Assembly: GCA_035293405.1 (NCBI GenBank)
Contig: DATDOE010000126.1
Span: 1-64,000, forward strand
Source: Gp6-AA40 sp035293405
GTDB lineage: Bacteria > Acidobacteriota > Vicinamibacteria > Vicinamibacterales > UBA2999
DNA: 64,000 bases
Reading direction: 5' to 3'
The notes under the pieces are model-generated. The model was given only the letters and a program-made list of their open reading frames with translations, was not told the DNA's origin and did not search any database. The position numbers and the translations under genes are program-made. This document shows positions 10,173-18,263 of the stretch, in pieces. The first letter of the stretch is position 1, and each line of letters begins with the position of its first letter.

Positions 10173-11603
10173 CTAGTCCACTGCAAACGCGATGTAGGTG
10201 AGCACACCACGCCGCTCCACTTGCAGCACGACCGGATCGCCGGCCTTCACACCGTCCACCGCCGCGCGAAGCGCGGCCAGGTTCACGATCCATCGGCCGT
10301 TGACCGCGTGAATCACGTCGCCAGGCTGGAGTCCGCCCGTATCGGAATCGAACGCGCCAGCGGTCGCCGATACCACCACGACGCCGGATTTGCCTCGCAG
10401 CATCGGCAGCAACGCCGCGACCTCGGGCTCGAGCGTCACACCCAGGATGCCCAGACGCGCCACGACGTTCTCCCGCGGGTCGGCCATCGCGGTAATCGTC
10501 GAGAGCGCATCGGGGCGCTCGGCGACTGACACGAGCGCCGTCTTCTGCTGTCCATCGCGCAGCACCGCGAGCTTCACCACGTCGCCGACCGCCCGCCGAT
10601 ACAACGTGACGTGCAGCTGCCGTCCGTTTTCGATCGGCTTGCCGTCCACTTCGAGGACGAGATCGCCGATGCTCAAGCCGGCCCGATCGGCCGGGCTTCC
10701 AGGTGTGACATCGGCGAGGACCGCACCCCAGTCGCGCGTCAGGCCGAGACCCGCCGCCAGCAGCGGCGTCACCGTCTGCGCACGCACGCCGATCTCGCCG
10801 CGACGCACGCGACCCGATTGCCTGATCTGGTCGAACACCGCACGCACGATGTTGCTCGGGGCCGCGAAGCCAAGCCCGCTGTTGGCCCCTGACGGCGACA
10901 CCATCAGGGTGTTCACTCCGACGAGGCGACCCTTCGCGTCAACGAGCGGACCACCGCTGTTGCCCGGATTGATCGAGGCGTCGGTCTGCACGTAGACCAT
11001 CGGCGACTCGGGCTCGAGCTGTCGCGCCACGGCGCTGACAATGCCGAGCGAGACCGAATTCTGAAGTCCCATCGGGCTGCCGAACGCCAGCACCATCTGG
11101 CCCGACTTCAGCGCATCGGAATCGCCAAACGGCAGCGCGCGAAGACCGCCGACCTCAATCTTGAGCACGGCAATGTCCGTCTCCTCGTCCAGGCCGACCA
11201 GCCGCGCCGGCACGACTCGACTGCGGCGCGCCAGCAGCGACTGACCGGCCGGCGCGACGGGCACCTCGACGCTGATCCTCGACGCCCCGCGCACCACGTG
11301 CGCGTTGGTCACGACGTATCCCGTCGTCTCGACGACCACGCCGGATCCACTCGCGCGAACAGGAGTGACCAGCTCAGACTGGGTACCCACAACCCCCTGA
11401 CTCGGAGCGAGGCCGGTCGTGAAGATCTGGACGACCGATGGATCGACCGTGCGAACCAGGGCTTCGATCGAGCCGTCGAGGTCAGCCAGCGGTGGCGGTA
11501 TCGCGGCAGCAGGTGGCCGGCTCTGCGCGAGCGCGGCCGGGCACCACAGCGCAATGATGAGCGCGCCGGCGCTCGCCACCGGCCGGAAGACGTGTTTCCT
11601 CAT
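10173..11603 (-). CDS. HtrA/DegP-type periplasmic serine protease with two PDZ domains
   Basis: A 476-residue protein with signal peptide (1-26, ends ALAQ). The trypsin-like domain (about 45-265) shows the complete triad: His102 in TNAHVV, Asp143 in ETDIAVLKI and Ser216 in NPGNSGGPL. Two PDZ domains follow (about 280-370, with GLSIGDLVLEVDGKPI, and about 390-476, with LQPGDVIHAVNGRWI). Family role: periplasmic degradation or chaperoning of misfolded envelope proteins. I chose ATG 11603 because the signal peptide begins there; the frame is open far upstream only because the antisense strand of the neighbouring gene is GC-rich. It is divergent from the carrier gene at 11790 and precedes a small membrane protein. 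Confidence 0.9.
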   Translation of the reverse strand: MRKHVFRPVASAGALIIALWCPAALAQSRPPAAAIPPPLADLDGSIEALVRTVDPSVVQIFTTGLAPSQGVVGTQSELVTPVRASGSGVVVETTGYVVTNAHVVRGASRISVEVPVAPAGQSLLARRSRVVPARLVGLDEETDIAVLKIEVGGLRALPFGDSDALKSGQMVLAFGSPMGLQNSVSLGIVSAVARQLEPESPMVYVQTDASINPGNSGGPLVDAKGRLVGVNTLMVSPSGANSGLGFAAPSNIVRAVFDQIRQSGRVRRGEIGVRAQTVTPLLAAGLGLTRDWGAVLADVTPGSPADRAGLSIGDLVLEVDGKPIENGRQLHVTLYRRAVGDVVKLAVLRDGQQKTALVSVAERPDALSTITAMADPRENVVARLGILGVTLEPEVAALLPMLRGKSGVVVVSATAGAFDSDTGGLQPGDVIHAVNGRWIVNLAALRAAVDGVKAGDPVVLQVERRGVLTYIAFAVD

Positions 11604-11789
11604 GGCATACACCCGCACCAGGCCCGACGGATTTCTTGGGCTCGACGCATCATACGGCACCCTCATGCGTTGGTCGCCGATGCGGGCAGGTTGGTGCGGG
11701 CGGGGTGATACGATGAATCGTCTTTTCAGCGTTTTCCATGGGGTTTCAGCGCGCGAGTCGCGTTCGTGCCCCGGAACCCGACAGTCCTG

Positions 11790-14021
11790 ATGGCCTCTTC
11801 CCCACCCCGGTCCGACTCGGCAGTCATCACCGCGATGATCTGCTCGGGGGCCGTCAGCGCCCAGTTCATCGCCGGGAAGGCCACGCGGGACGCGTTGTAC
11901 CTCGCGAACCTGGACGTGACCACCCTTCCCCTCATGGTGATCGGGACGGCCGCGTTGTCGATCCTGCTGGTCATCGCCAGCTCGCGCGGCCTTCGACAAA
12001 TCTCGCCGGCCAGGTTCGTGCCGATCGCGTTCGAGGTGAGCGCGGCGCTGCTGCTGGTCTCGTGGGCACTGACGTTTGCGATGCCCGTGTTCGCCGCGCG
12101 GTTCGTGTACCTCCAGATCTCGGGCCTCGGCCCCATGCTCGGCTCCGGCTTCTGGCTGATCGCCAGCGAACGGTTCGACCCACACACCGCGAGACATCAC
12201 TTCGGACGCATCGCGGCGGTGGGCACTCTCAGCGGCCTCGCCGGCGCCCTCGTCGCGGAGCGCGTCGCGGCGATGGCCGGTGTCACGGCGATGCTGCCGG
12301 TACTGGCCGCCATCAACGTCCTCTGTGCCTGGCAGATCAGGCGCCTGGCCACCTCGGCCCCGAGCACCGATCACCCCACGATCATCGTCGCGCCACCCGA
12401 TCTCGCCGCCGAGTCGCCGCGCTCGGGCCTGCACGTGCTCGCGCAGGCGCCGTATCTCCGCAACCTTGCCGCGCTCGTTCTGCTTGGCACGATCGGCGCG
12501 ACGTTGGCCGACTACGTCTTCAAGGCACAGGCGGTTGAGACCTTCGGGCGTGGGGACAGCCTGCTGCGCTTCTTCGCGCTCTACTACGCCGGCGTCAGTC
12601 TCCTCTCGTTCATCGTGCAGACCACCTCGAGCGCGCTCGCGCTCGAGCGGCTCGGGCTTGGCCTCACCGCGAGTACGCCGTCGCTGGCACTGGCCGCGGG
12701 TGGCCTGGTCGGCCTGGCGTTTCCGGGACTGACGGGTGCCCTCGTCGCGCGCACGGGCGAGTCCGTCTTCCGCGGGTCCCTCTTCCGCACCGGGTACGAA
12801 ATCTTCTACACGCCGATTCCCGCGGATGAAAAGCGCGCGGCGAAGTCGATCATCGATGTCGGGTTCGACCGCCTGGGTGACGCGATCGGCGGGGCGCTCG
12901 TTCGGCTGCTGATCCTGCTGCCGGCGGCGCTGCATTACTCCCTGCTCCTCCTGGCCGCCGTGGCCTGCTCGGCCATCGCGATGCTGGTGGCCCGCCTTCT
13001 CAGCAAGGGATACATCCAGACGCTCGAGCGCAGCCTGATCAATCGAGCCGTCGAGCTCGATCTGTCGGACGTAGAAGACATCACCACGCGCACGGCGGTG
13101 CTTCGTACCCTGCGGACACCGTTCACCGCCGGCCTCACGACGCTCACGCGCGATCGCACGACGGCCGCGATGACGACGCTCGATGCCGCGGCACCGATCT
13201 CGGACCCGGAGGTCGTGGAGATCATGGCGCTCAAGTCGCGGAATCGCGAGCGCATCCTCAGCGTGCTCCGGGACGAAGAGGGCCTGCCGGCGCCCCTCAT
13301 CCCTCATGTGATTCCGCTGCTCGCCTGGGATCCGGTCGCCGAGGATGCGGTACGCGCCCTGCGCAAAGTGGCCGAAGAGCGCGTCGGCGAGCTGATCGAT
13401 GCCCTGCTCGATCCCAATCAGCCGTTTGCGGTCCGCCGCCGGCTCGCACGTGTGTTCTCAATCTGCGTGTCTCAACGCGCCGTTGACGGACTGCTCCTTG
13501 GCCTCGAGGACATGCGCTTCGAAGTTCGGTTTCAATGTGGCCGGTCGCTCGCCTCCATTCTCGAGAAGAACGGGCGGATTCGCATCGATCGCGAGCGCGT
13601 GTTCGACGTGGTCCGGAAAGAGGTCGCGGTGGGACGGCCGGTGTGGCAGAGCCACCGGCTGCTCGACACCGTGGATACTGAAGACCTGTCGTTCGTGGAC
13701 GAGTTTCTGAAGGGCCGAGCCGGCCAGAGCCTTGCCCACGTCTTCACCTTGCTGTCGCTCGTCCTGCCGGCTTCGCCGCTGCAGATCGCCTATCGGGGAC
13801 TGCACACCGACGACCCCAAGCTGCGCGGTACGGCGGTTGAGTATCTCGAGGGTGTGCTGCCGGCCGATATCAGCCAGAGACTCGGGCCCTTCCTCGGGCG
13901 GCCTGACGAGGCATCAAAGGACTCCCGCCCGCGCGATGAGATCCTGGCGGATCTGTTGCGCTCGAACGAGTCGATCATGTTGAATCTAGAGGAGCTGCGC
14001 CGCCGCGTCGGCGGCGCCTAG
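11790..14021 (+). CDS. ATP/ADP-translocase-like carrier with HEAT-like C-terminal region
   Basis: A 743-residue protein. The first about 425 residues contain about 10-12 hydrophobic segments organised like the Npt1/Npt2 (plastid/rickettsial ATP/ADP translocase) group within the MFS-like fold; it parallels the smaller carrier at 15682. The last about 300 residues are soluble and built from repeating helix pairs (for example RALRKVAEERVGELIDALLD), a HEAT-like solenoid. ATG 11790 is preferred; GTG 11766 in frame is an alternative. Its stop lies 3 bases before the kinase gene. Seen: topology and repeats. Inferred: nucleotide or related solute transport, with the solenoid as a cytosolic regulatory or docking domain. 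Transport specificity cannot be read. Confidence 0.65.
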   Translation: MASSPPRSDSAVITAMICSGAVSAQFIAGKATRDALYLANLDVTTLPLMVIGTAALSILLVIASSRGLRQISPARFVPIAFEVSAALLLVSWALTFAMPVFAARFVYLQISGLGPMLGSGFWLIASERFDPHTARHHFGRIAAVGTLSGLAGALVAERVAAMAGVTAMLPVLAAINVLCAWQIRRLATSAPSTDHPTIIVAPPDLAAESPRSGLHVLAQAPYLRNLAALVLLGTIGATLADYVFKAQAVETFGRGDSLLRFFALYYAGVSLLSFIVQTTSSALALERLGLGLTASTPSLALAAGGLVGLAFPGLTGALVARTGESVFRGSLFRTGYEIFYTPIPADEKRAAKSIIDVGFDRLGDAIGGALVRLLILLPAALHYSLLLLAAVACSAIAMLVARLLSKGYIQTLERSLINRAVELDLSDVEDITTRTAVLRTLRTPFTAGLTTLTRDRTTAAMTTLDAAAPISDPEVVEIMALKSRNRERILSVLRDEEGLPAPLIPHVIPLLAWDPVAEDAVRALRKVAEERVGELIDALLDPNQPFAVRRRLARVFSICVSQRAVDGLLLGLEDMRFEVRFQCGRSLASILEKNGRIRIDRERVFDVVRKEVAVGRPVWQSHRLLDTVDTEDLSFVDEFLKGRAGQSLAHVFTLLSLVLPASPLQIAYRGLHTDDPKLRGTAVEYLEGVLPADISQRLGPFLGRPDEASKDSRPRDEILADLLRSNESIMLNLEELRRRVGGA

Positions 14022-14024
14022 GAC

Positions 14025-15668
14025 GTGATGCCCGCACCGCACGATCGCCGGATCATCGCCCGCCAGGAGACGCCGACATCGAGCCCGACCGAGACCGGTC
14101 GAACGACGTCTCGTCTGCCCACCGAGCTCCTGTCCGAGCAGGCGCAGCGTCTGGTCGTCTTCACGACGGTCGGCTTCGTCCTCTGGACCTTCGCGCTCGT
14201 GCTGGACTCCTTCATCCTCCCCCTCGTGTGGGAAGGGTGGGAGCGCAACTGGCGATCGATCATCATCCAGCTCTGTGGATCGATCGGCTCCGGGATCATG
14301 TGCCTGTACCTCAGGCAATCCGACACCACGCTCGAAGAGAAGAGCAAGGCCGGCATCGTCATGATGATGATGCACGCCGCTGGGATCGCCGCGTTCAACG
14401 CATGGGCGGTCCCGCCCGTGGCGGGGGACATCCTGCGCGTGTCGTGGATCGCGCTGTTGATCCTGATCTACTCGATGATCGCGCCGACGACGCCTCGGCA
14501 GATGCTGACGGCGGCGCTCGTCTCGGCCTCCTTCGATCCGCTGGCCTATGCGGTCGCGTGGCTCCTCGGTGGACCCGCGTACTCACCGGTCTACATCTTC
14601 GTGATTTGCTGGCCGAGTTACGCATGCGCGTTCGTGGCGGTCGTGCCCGCCCGCGTGCTGCAGCGCCTCGGCCGCCGGCTGCGCGAAGCGCAGGATCTCG
14701 GCAGCTATCAGCTGGTCGAGCGCCTCGGGCAGGGCGGCATGGGCGAAGTGTGGAAGGCCGAGCATCGCCTGCTCGCACGTGATGCAGCCATCAAGCTGGT
14801 CCGGCCCGAGGTACTTGGCGCCCGTAACGATGCCGAAGCCCGAGTGATGCTCAAACGCTTCGAGCGAGAAGCGCAGGCCACCGCCGCCCTCAGCTCACCG
14901 CACACCATTCAGGTGTTCGACTTCGGCGTCACACAGGACGGCACGTTCTACTACGTGATGGAGCTGCTCGCCGGACGCGACATGGAATCGCTGGTGCGCG
15001 AATTCGGGCCGCTGCCCCCGAACCGGGTCATCTATCTGCTGCGGCAGGTGTGTCACTCGCTCGCCGACGCGCACGCGCGCGGCCTCGTCCACCGCGACAT
15101 CAAGCCCGCCAATATCTACGTCTGTCGCATGGGTCTCGAGTTCGACTTCGCGAAGGTGCTCGACTTCGGCCTGGTGAAATACCAGGAAGGCGGCCGAGCC
15201 GGGCAGTCACTGGTCACGATGGATCAGACGACGCCGGGCACTCCCGCCTACATGGCTCCGGAAACCATCCTCGGCGATTCGGTGGTGGACCGGCGGGCGG
15301 ACGTCTATGCGCTCGGGTGCGTCGCGTACTTCCTGCTCACCGGCGAGCTGGTGTTCGAGGCCGACACGTCGATGAAGATGCTGATGCAGCATCTTCATGC
15401 CGAGCCCGTGCCGCCATCGCAGCGCACGGAGCTGCCGGTCCCCCGTGAGCTCGACGAGCTGGTGATGTCCTGCCTCCAGAAGGATCCGAACCTGCGCCCG
15501 CAGAATGCCGGCGAGGTGTTCCGTCTGGCGTGCAGCTGTCGCAGTCGTGACGAATGGACGTCGGATCACGCTGAGAGCTGGTGGCGAGTGCACCTGCCCC
15601 TGCTCACCGGCCCTCTGACGACGACGCCGCCGCGGCCAGAGACCCCGCAGGGCATGGTCTCGGTGTAG
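14025..15668 (+). CDS. membrane Ser/Thr protein kinase with N-terminal multi-TM domain
   Basis: A 547-residue protein (GTG 14025 or ATG 14028). Residues about 40-210 hold about five to six hydrophobic segments; residues 228-510 are a complete Hanks-type kinase: GQGGMGEVW glycine loop, Lys257 in AAIKLV, HRDIKPANI catalytic loop (Asp358, Asn363), DFG at 380-382 and GTPAYMAPE at the activation-segment end. The reverse order from PknB-type kinases (membrane domain first, kinase last) suggests that the membrane domain senses and the kinase signals in the cytosol. It sits between two translocase-like genes with gaps of 3 and 13 bases, so it probably acts with them, perhaps by phosphorylating the HEAT-like tail of its neighbour. 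Confidence 0.85.
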   Translation: MMPAPHDRRIIARQETPTSSPTETGRTTSRLPTELLSEQAQRLVVFTTVGFVLWTFALVLDSFILPLVWEGWERNWRSIIIQLCGSIGSGIMCLYLRQSDTTLEEKSKAGIVMMMMHAAGIAAFNAWAVPPVAGDILRVSWIALLILIYSMIAPTTPRQMLTAALVSASFDPLAYAVAWLLGGPAYSPVYIFVICWPSYACAFVAVVPARVLQRLGRRLREAQDLGSYQLVERLGQGGMGEVWKAEHRLLARDAAIKLVRPEVLGARNDAEARVMLKRFEREAQATAALSSPHTIQVFDFGVTQDGTFYYVMELLAGRDMESLVREFGPLPPNRVIYLLRQVCHSLADAHARGLVHRDIKPANIYVCRMGLEFDFAKVLDFGLVKYQEGGRAGQSLVTMDQTTPGTPAYMAPETILGDSVVDRRADVYALGCVAYFLLTGELVFEADTSMKMLMQHLHAEPVPPSQRTELPVPRELDELVMSCLQKDPNLRPQNAGEVFRLACSCRSRDEWTSDHAESWWRVHLPLLTGPLTTTPPRPETPQGMVSV

Positions 15669-15681
15669 CATCGCGTAGCCA

Positions 15682-17034
15682 ATGGCCCCATCTGAAACCG
15701 CGTTCCCGCCGCCCCGGAAGAACATTCTGGAGCGCGTGCTGTCGCTGGTCACCGACGTGCGAGCCGGTGAAGGCGTCAGCGCAATGCTGCTGGCCACGAA
15801 TGTCTTCTACCTGCTGGCGTTCTATTCGGTTCTGAAGATCGTCCGCGACGCGCTGATCCTGAGCGAAGCCGGCGCGGTGGCCGCCAGCTACGCCTCGGCG
15901 GCGATGGCACTGGTCCTCTTCGCGTTCGTGCCCGCCTATGCGGCGTTCGCCTCGCGCGTGAACCGCGTCTGGCTGATCTCGGGCGTGACCCTCTTCTTCG
16001 CCTCGCACCTCCTGATCTTCTACGCGCTCGGATCGGCGGGGCTGCAGGTCGGCGTCGCGTTCTATATCTGGGTCGGCGTGTTCAACATGGTCGCCGTCGC
16101 CCAGTTCTGGTCCTTTGCCAACGACATCTACACCAACGAGCGCGGCAAGCGGCTGTTTCCCCTCGTCGGCGTGGGCGCATCGCTTGGAGCGCTCGCCGGC
16201 TCGGGACTGACCACGCTGCTGTTCAAGGGCACCAGCGCCTACTCGTTGATGCTGCTGGCGGCGGTCGGCCTGGTCGTGCCGGTGATCCTGACGATCCTGG
16301 TGCATCGACGCGAGCACGCCGGCGGCAGGGACGCGGCGGCGGCCGAGGCCGAGAAGCCGATTGGCAAGAGCGGCGGCTTCGAGCTCGTGTTGAAGGATCG
16401 CTACCTCCTCCTGATCGCGATGCTGGTCCTGGTGTTCAATCTCGTGAACACGTTGGGCGGCTTCATGCTCAACACGCTCTTCAAGGCTGAAGCGGTCAGC
16501 CGCATCGCCGCCGGCGCCGCCGCCGGACTGACCGAAGCCCAGATCATCGGCACGATGTCGGGCACGGTCCAGACGTCGGTGAATCTGCTGTCGTTCGTGC
16601 TGCAGGCGTTCTTCGTCTCGCGCATCTTCAAACACATCGGCGTACGCGGGGCGCTGTTCATCTTGCCCGCCATCGCTGCACTGGGCTACACGGCCATCGC
16701 CGTCGTGCCGGTCCTCGCGGTCGTGCAATGGACGAAAATCTTCGAGAACAGCACCGACTACTCGATTCAGAACACCACGCGGCACGCCCTGTTCCTGCCG
16801 ACGAGCCGTGAGGCGAAGTACAAGGCCAAGCAGGCGATCGACTCTTTCTTCGTGCGCACGGGGGATCTGCTGCAGGCGGTGGTCGTGTTCGCCGGCGTGC
16901 AGCTCGCGTTCACGGTTCGCAGCTTCGCGATGGTCAACGTGGTGCTCGTGGCCGTCTGGTTCCTCATTGTGCTGGGTATCGTCCGCGAGCATCGCAAGCT
17001 CGCCGGGGCAGAGACCACAAAGCAGGCGGCATGA
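15682..17034 (+). CDS. Npt1/Npt2-family nucleotide transporter-like protein
   Basis: A 450-residue polytopic membrane protein with about 12 hydrophobic segments. The N-terminal segment FYLLAFYSVLKIVRDALIL and the WSFANDIYTNERGKRLFPL block are typical of the TLC ATP/ADP translocase family as annotated in acidobacteria and related phyla. Known relatives in intracellular bacteria and plastids exchange nucleotides; free-living relatives are uncharacterised. The gene overlaps the next by 4 bases (ATGA, 17031-17034), so translation is coupled to the outer-membrane barrel. It is a shorter paralog-like partner of the carrier at 11790, without the HEAT-like tail. Confidence 0.75.
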   Translation: MAPSETAFPPPRKNILERVLSLVTDVRAGEGVSAMLLATNVFYLLAFYSVLKIVRDALILSEAGAVAASYASAAMALVLFAFVPAYAAFASRVNRVWLISGVTLFFASHLLIFYALGSAGLQVGVAFYIWVGVFNMVAVAQFWSFANDIYTNERGKRLFPLVGVGASLGALAGSGLTTLLFKGTSAYSLMLLAAVGLVVPVILTILVHRREHAGGRDAAAAEAEKPIGKSGGFELVLKDRYLLLIAMLVLVFNLVNTLGGFMLNTLFKAEAVSRIAAGAAAGLTEAQIIGTMSGTVQTSVNLLSFVLQAFFVSRIFKHIGVRGALFILPAIAALGYTAIAVVPVLAVVQWTKIFENSTDYSIQNTTRHALFLPTSREAKYKAKQAIDSFFVRTGDLLQAVVVFAGVQLAFTVRSFAMVNVVLVAVWFLIVLGIVREHRKLAGAETTKQAA

Positions 17035-18263
17035 CGCGCGGGCGGCGGTTGCTGCGGCCGGTGGCCGCTCTCATCTTCATCGCGGTCGCGATGGCCCCGA
17101 TCGAAGCGCAAGAGCCCGAGACCCGCGCCGAGATCGCGCAGCGCGAGCGTGAGGAGAAGTCCCGTCGTCTTCGTCCGCCCGAGCCAGGCCGTGCCGAGCG
17201 CGTGCTGCTCGACCTCGAGAACGGCCGGCTGTTCGAACGCCTGTTGAATCCCGCGCAAGGGCTCTATCCCCGCATCGGCAACATCACATCCGGCAGCGGC
17301 TTCTCGGTCGGCCCTGGATACCGATGGGCCGGCCTCTTCGGCGGGCGTGCCGACCTCAACACGTTCGCGGCCGCCTCATTCACCAGGTACTGGATGATCG
17401 ACGCGCGGCTGCAGATGCCGCGCCTCGCCGGCGGCCGCGTCGGAATCGACCTCCACGCGCAGCGCTACGACTTTCCCAAAGAGGACTTCTTCGGCCTCGG
17501 GCCCGACTCGCGCCGCGACGACGAGGTCACCTATGGCCTCGGCAATACGGTGTTCGGCGTCACGGGCGTCTACCGTCCGACCTCGTGGCTGAACGTCGGC
17601 GCCGCGGTGGATCATCTCAGGCCGACCATCGAGGCGGGCATCGAGCCTGGTGAGATTCTCAGTGTCTTCGGCCCCGCGTCGGCGCCTGGTGTGCTCGCGC
17701 CGGCGCGCTTCTTCAAGTACGAAGCCAGCGTCGACGTGAACACGCGCGAGCCGCGAGGCAACCCGCGGCGAGGCGGCCGCTACGGCGTCGCGTATCAGCG
17801 ATTCGAGGACACGGAAGGGGATCGCTTCTCGTTCAATCGCGTCGAAGCCGACGTCCAGCATTACGTTCCACTCCTCCGCGATCGGCGGATCCTCGCGTTG
17901 CATGGGCTCGTGTCGATCGCCGATGCCGACGCGGGCGCCGAAGTACCCTTCTATCTGCAACGCACACTGGGTGGCCCGAACGATCTGCGCGGCTTCCGCT
18001 ACCTCCGCTTTCGCGACCGCAACGCGCTACTGCTGCAGGCGGAGTACCGCTGGGAAATCTTCACCGCCGTGGATGGCGCGCTCTTCTATGACACGGGCAA
18101 GGTCGCCTCGCGGGTCGAGGACCTGAACCTGCGCGACCTCGAATCCGACTACGGCATCGGCTTCAGGTTCGGCTCGGTCAACGGCGTTTTCCTTCGCGTC
18201 GAGGGCGCATTCGGCAGCCGCGCGGGAGCGCATTTCGTCCTCAGGTTCAGCAATGCGTTCTAG
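17031..18263 (+). CDS. BamA/TamA-family outer-membrane barrel protein
   Basis: A 410-residue protein with a signal peptide (1-26, ending IEAQ), a short helical basic region (REREEKSRRLRPPE) and a C-terminal Omp85-like beta barrel. The barrel shows alternating strands and the characteristic TLGGPNDLRGFRYLRFRDRN segment, which resembles the lid-loop/RGF motif of Omp85 proteins, and it ends in phenylalanine. POTRA domains are absent or reduced, so this is not the essential BamA. It overlaps both its neighbours (ATGA with the carrier, 11 bases with the next gene), placing it firmly in the same operon. Possible roles: protein or lipid insertion, or export of its partner encoded downstream. Confidence 0.8.
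   Translation: MTRGRRLLRPVAALIFIAVAMAPIEAQEPETRAEIAQREREEKSRRLRPPEPGRAERVLLDLENGRLFERLLNPAQGLYPRIGNITSGSGFSVGPGYRWAGLFGGRADLNTFAAASFTRYWMIDARLQMPRLAGGRVGIDLHAQRYDFPKEDFFGLGPDSRRDDEVTYGLGNTVFGVTGVYRPTSWLNVGAAVDHLRPTIEAGIEPGEILSVFGPASAPGVLAPARFFKYEASVDVNTREPRGNPRRGGRYGVAYQRFEDTEGDRFSFNRVEADVQHYVPLLRDRRILALHGLVSIADADAGAEVPFYLQRTLGGPNDLRGFRYLRFRDRNALLLQAEYRWEIFTAVDGALFYDTGKVASRVEDLNLRDLESDYGIGFRFGSVNGVFLRVEGAFGSRAGAHFVLRFSNAF

Noticed and set aside
11604..13307. Very long minus-strand frame upstream of the HtrA-type gene (1044 codons in total)
   Set aside because: It is antisense to the carrier gene, arginine- and glutamate-rich without domains, and arises from high GC content; the HtrA signal peptide starts at 11603.
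15604..16992. 462-codon minus-strand frame
   Set aside because: Antisense to the Npt-like carrier; His/Arg/Glu-rich shadow.
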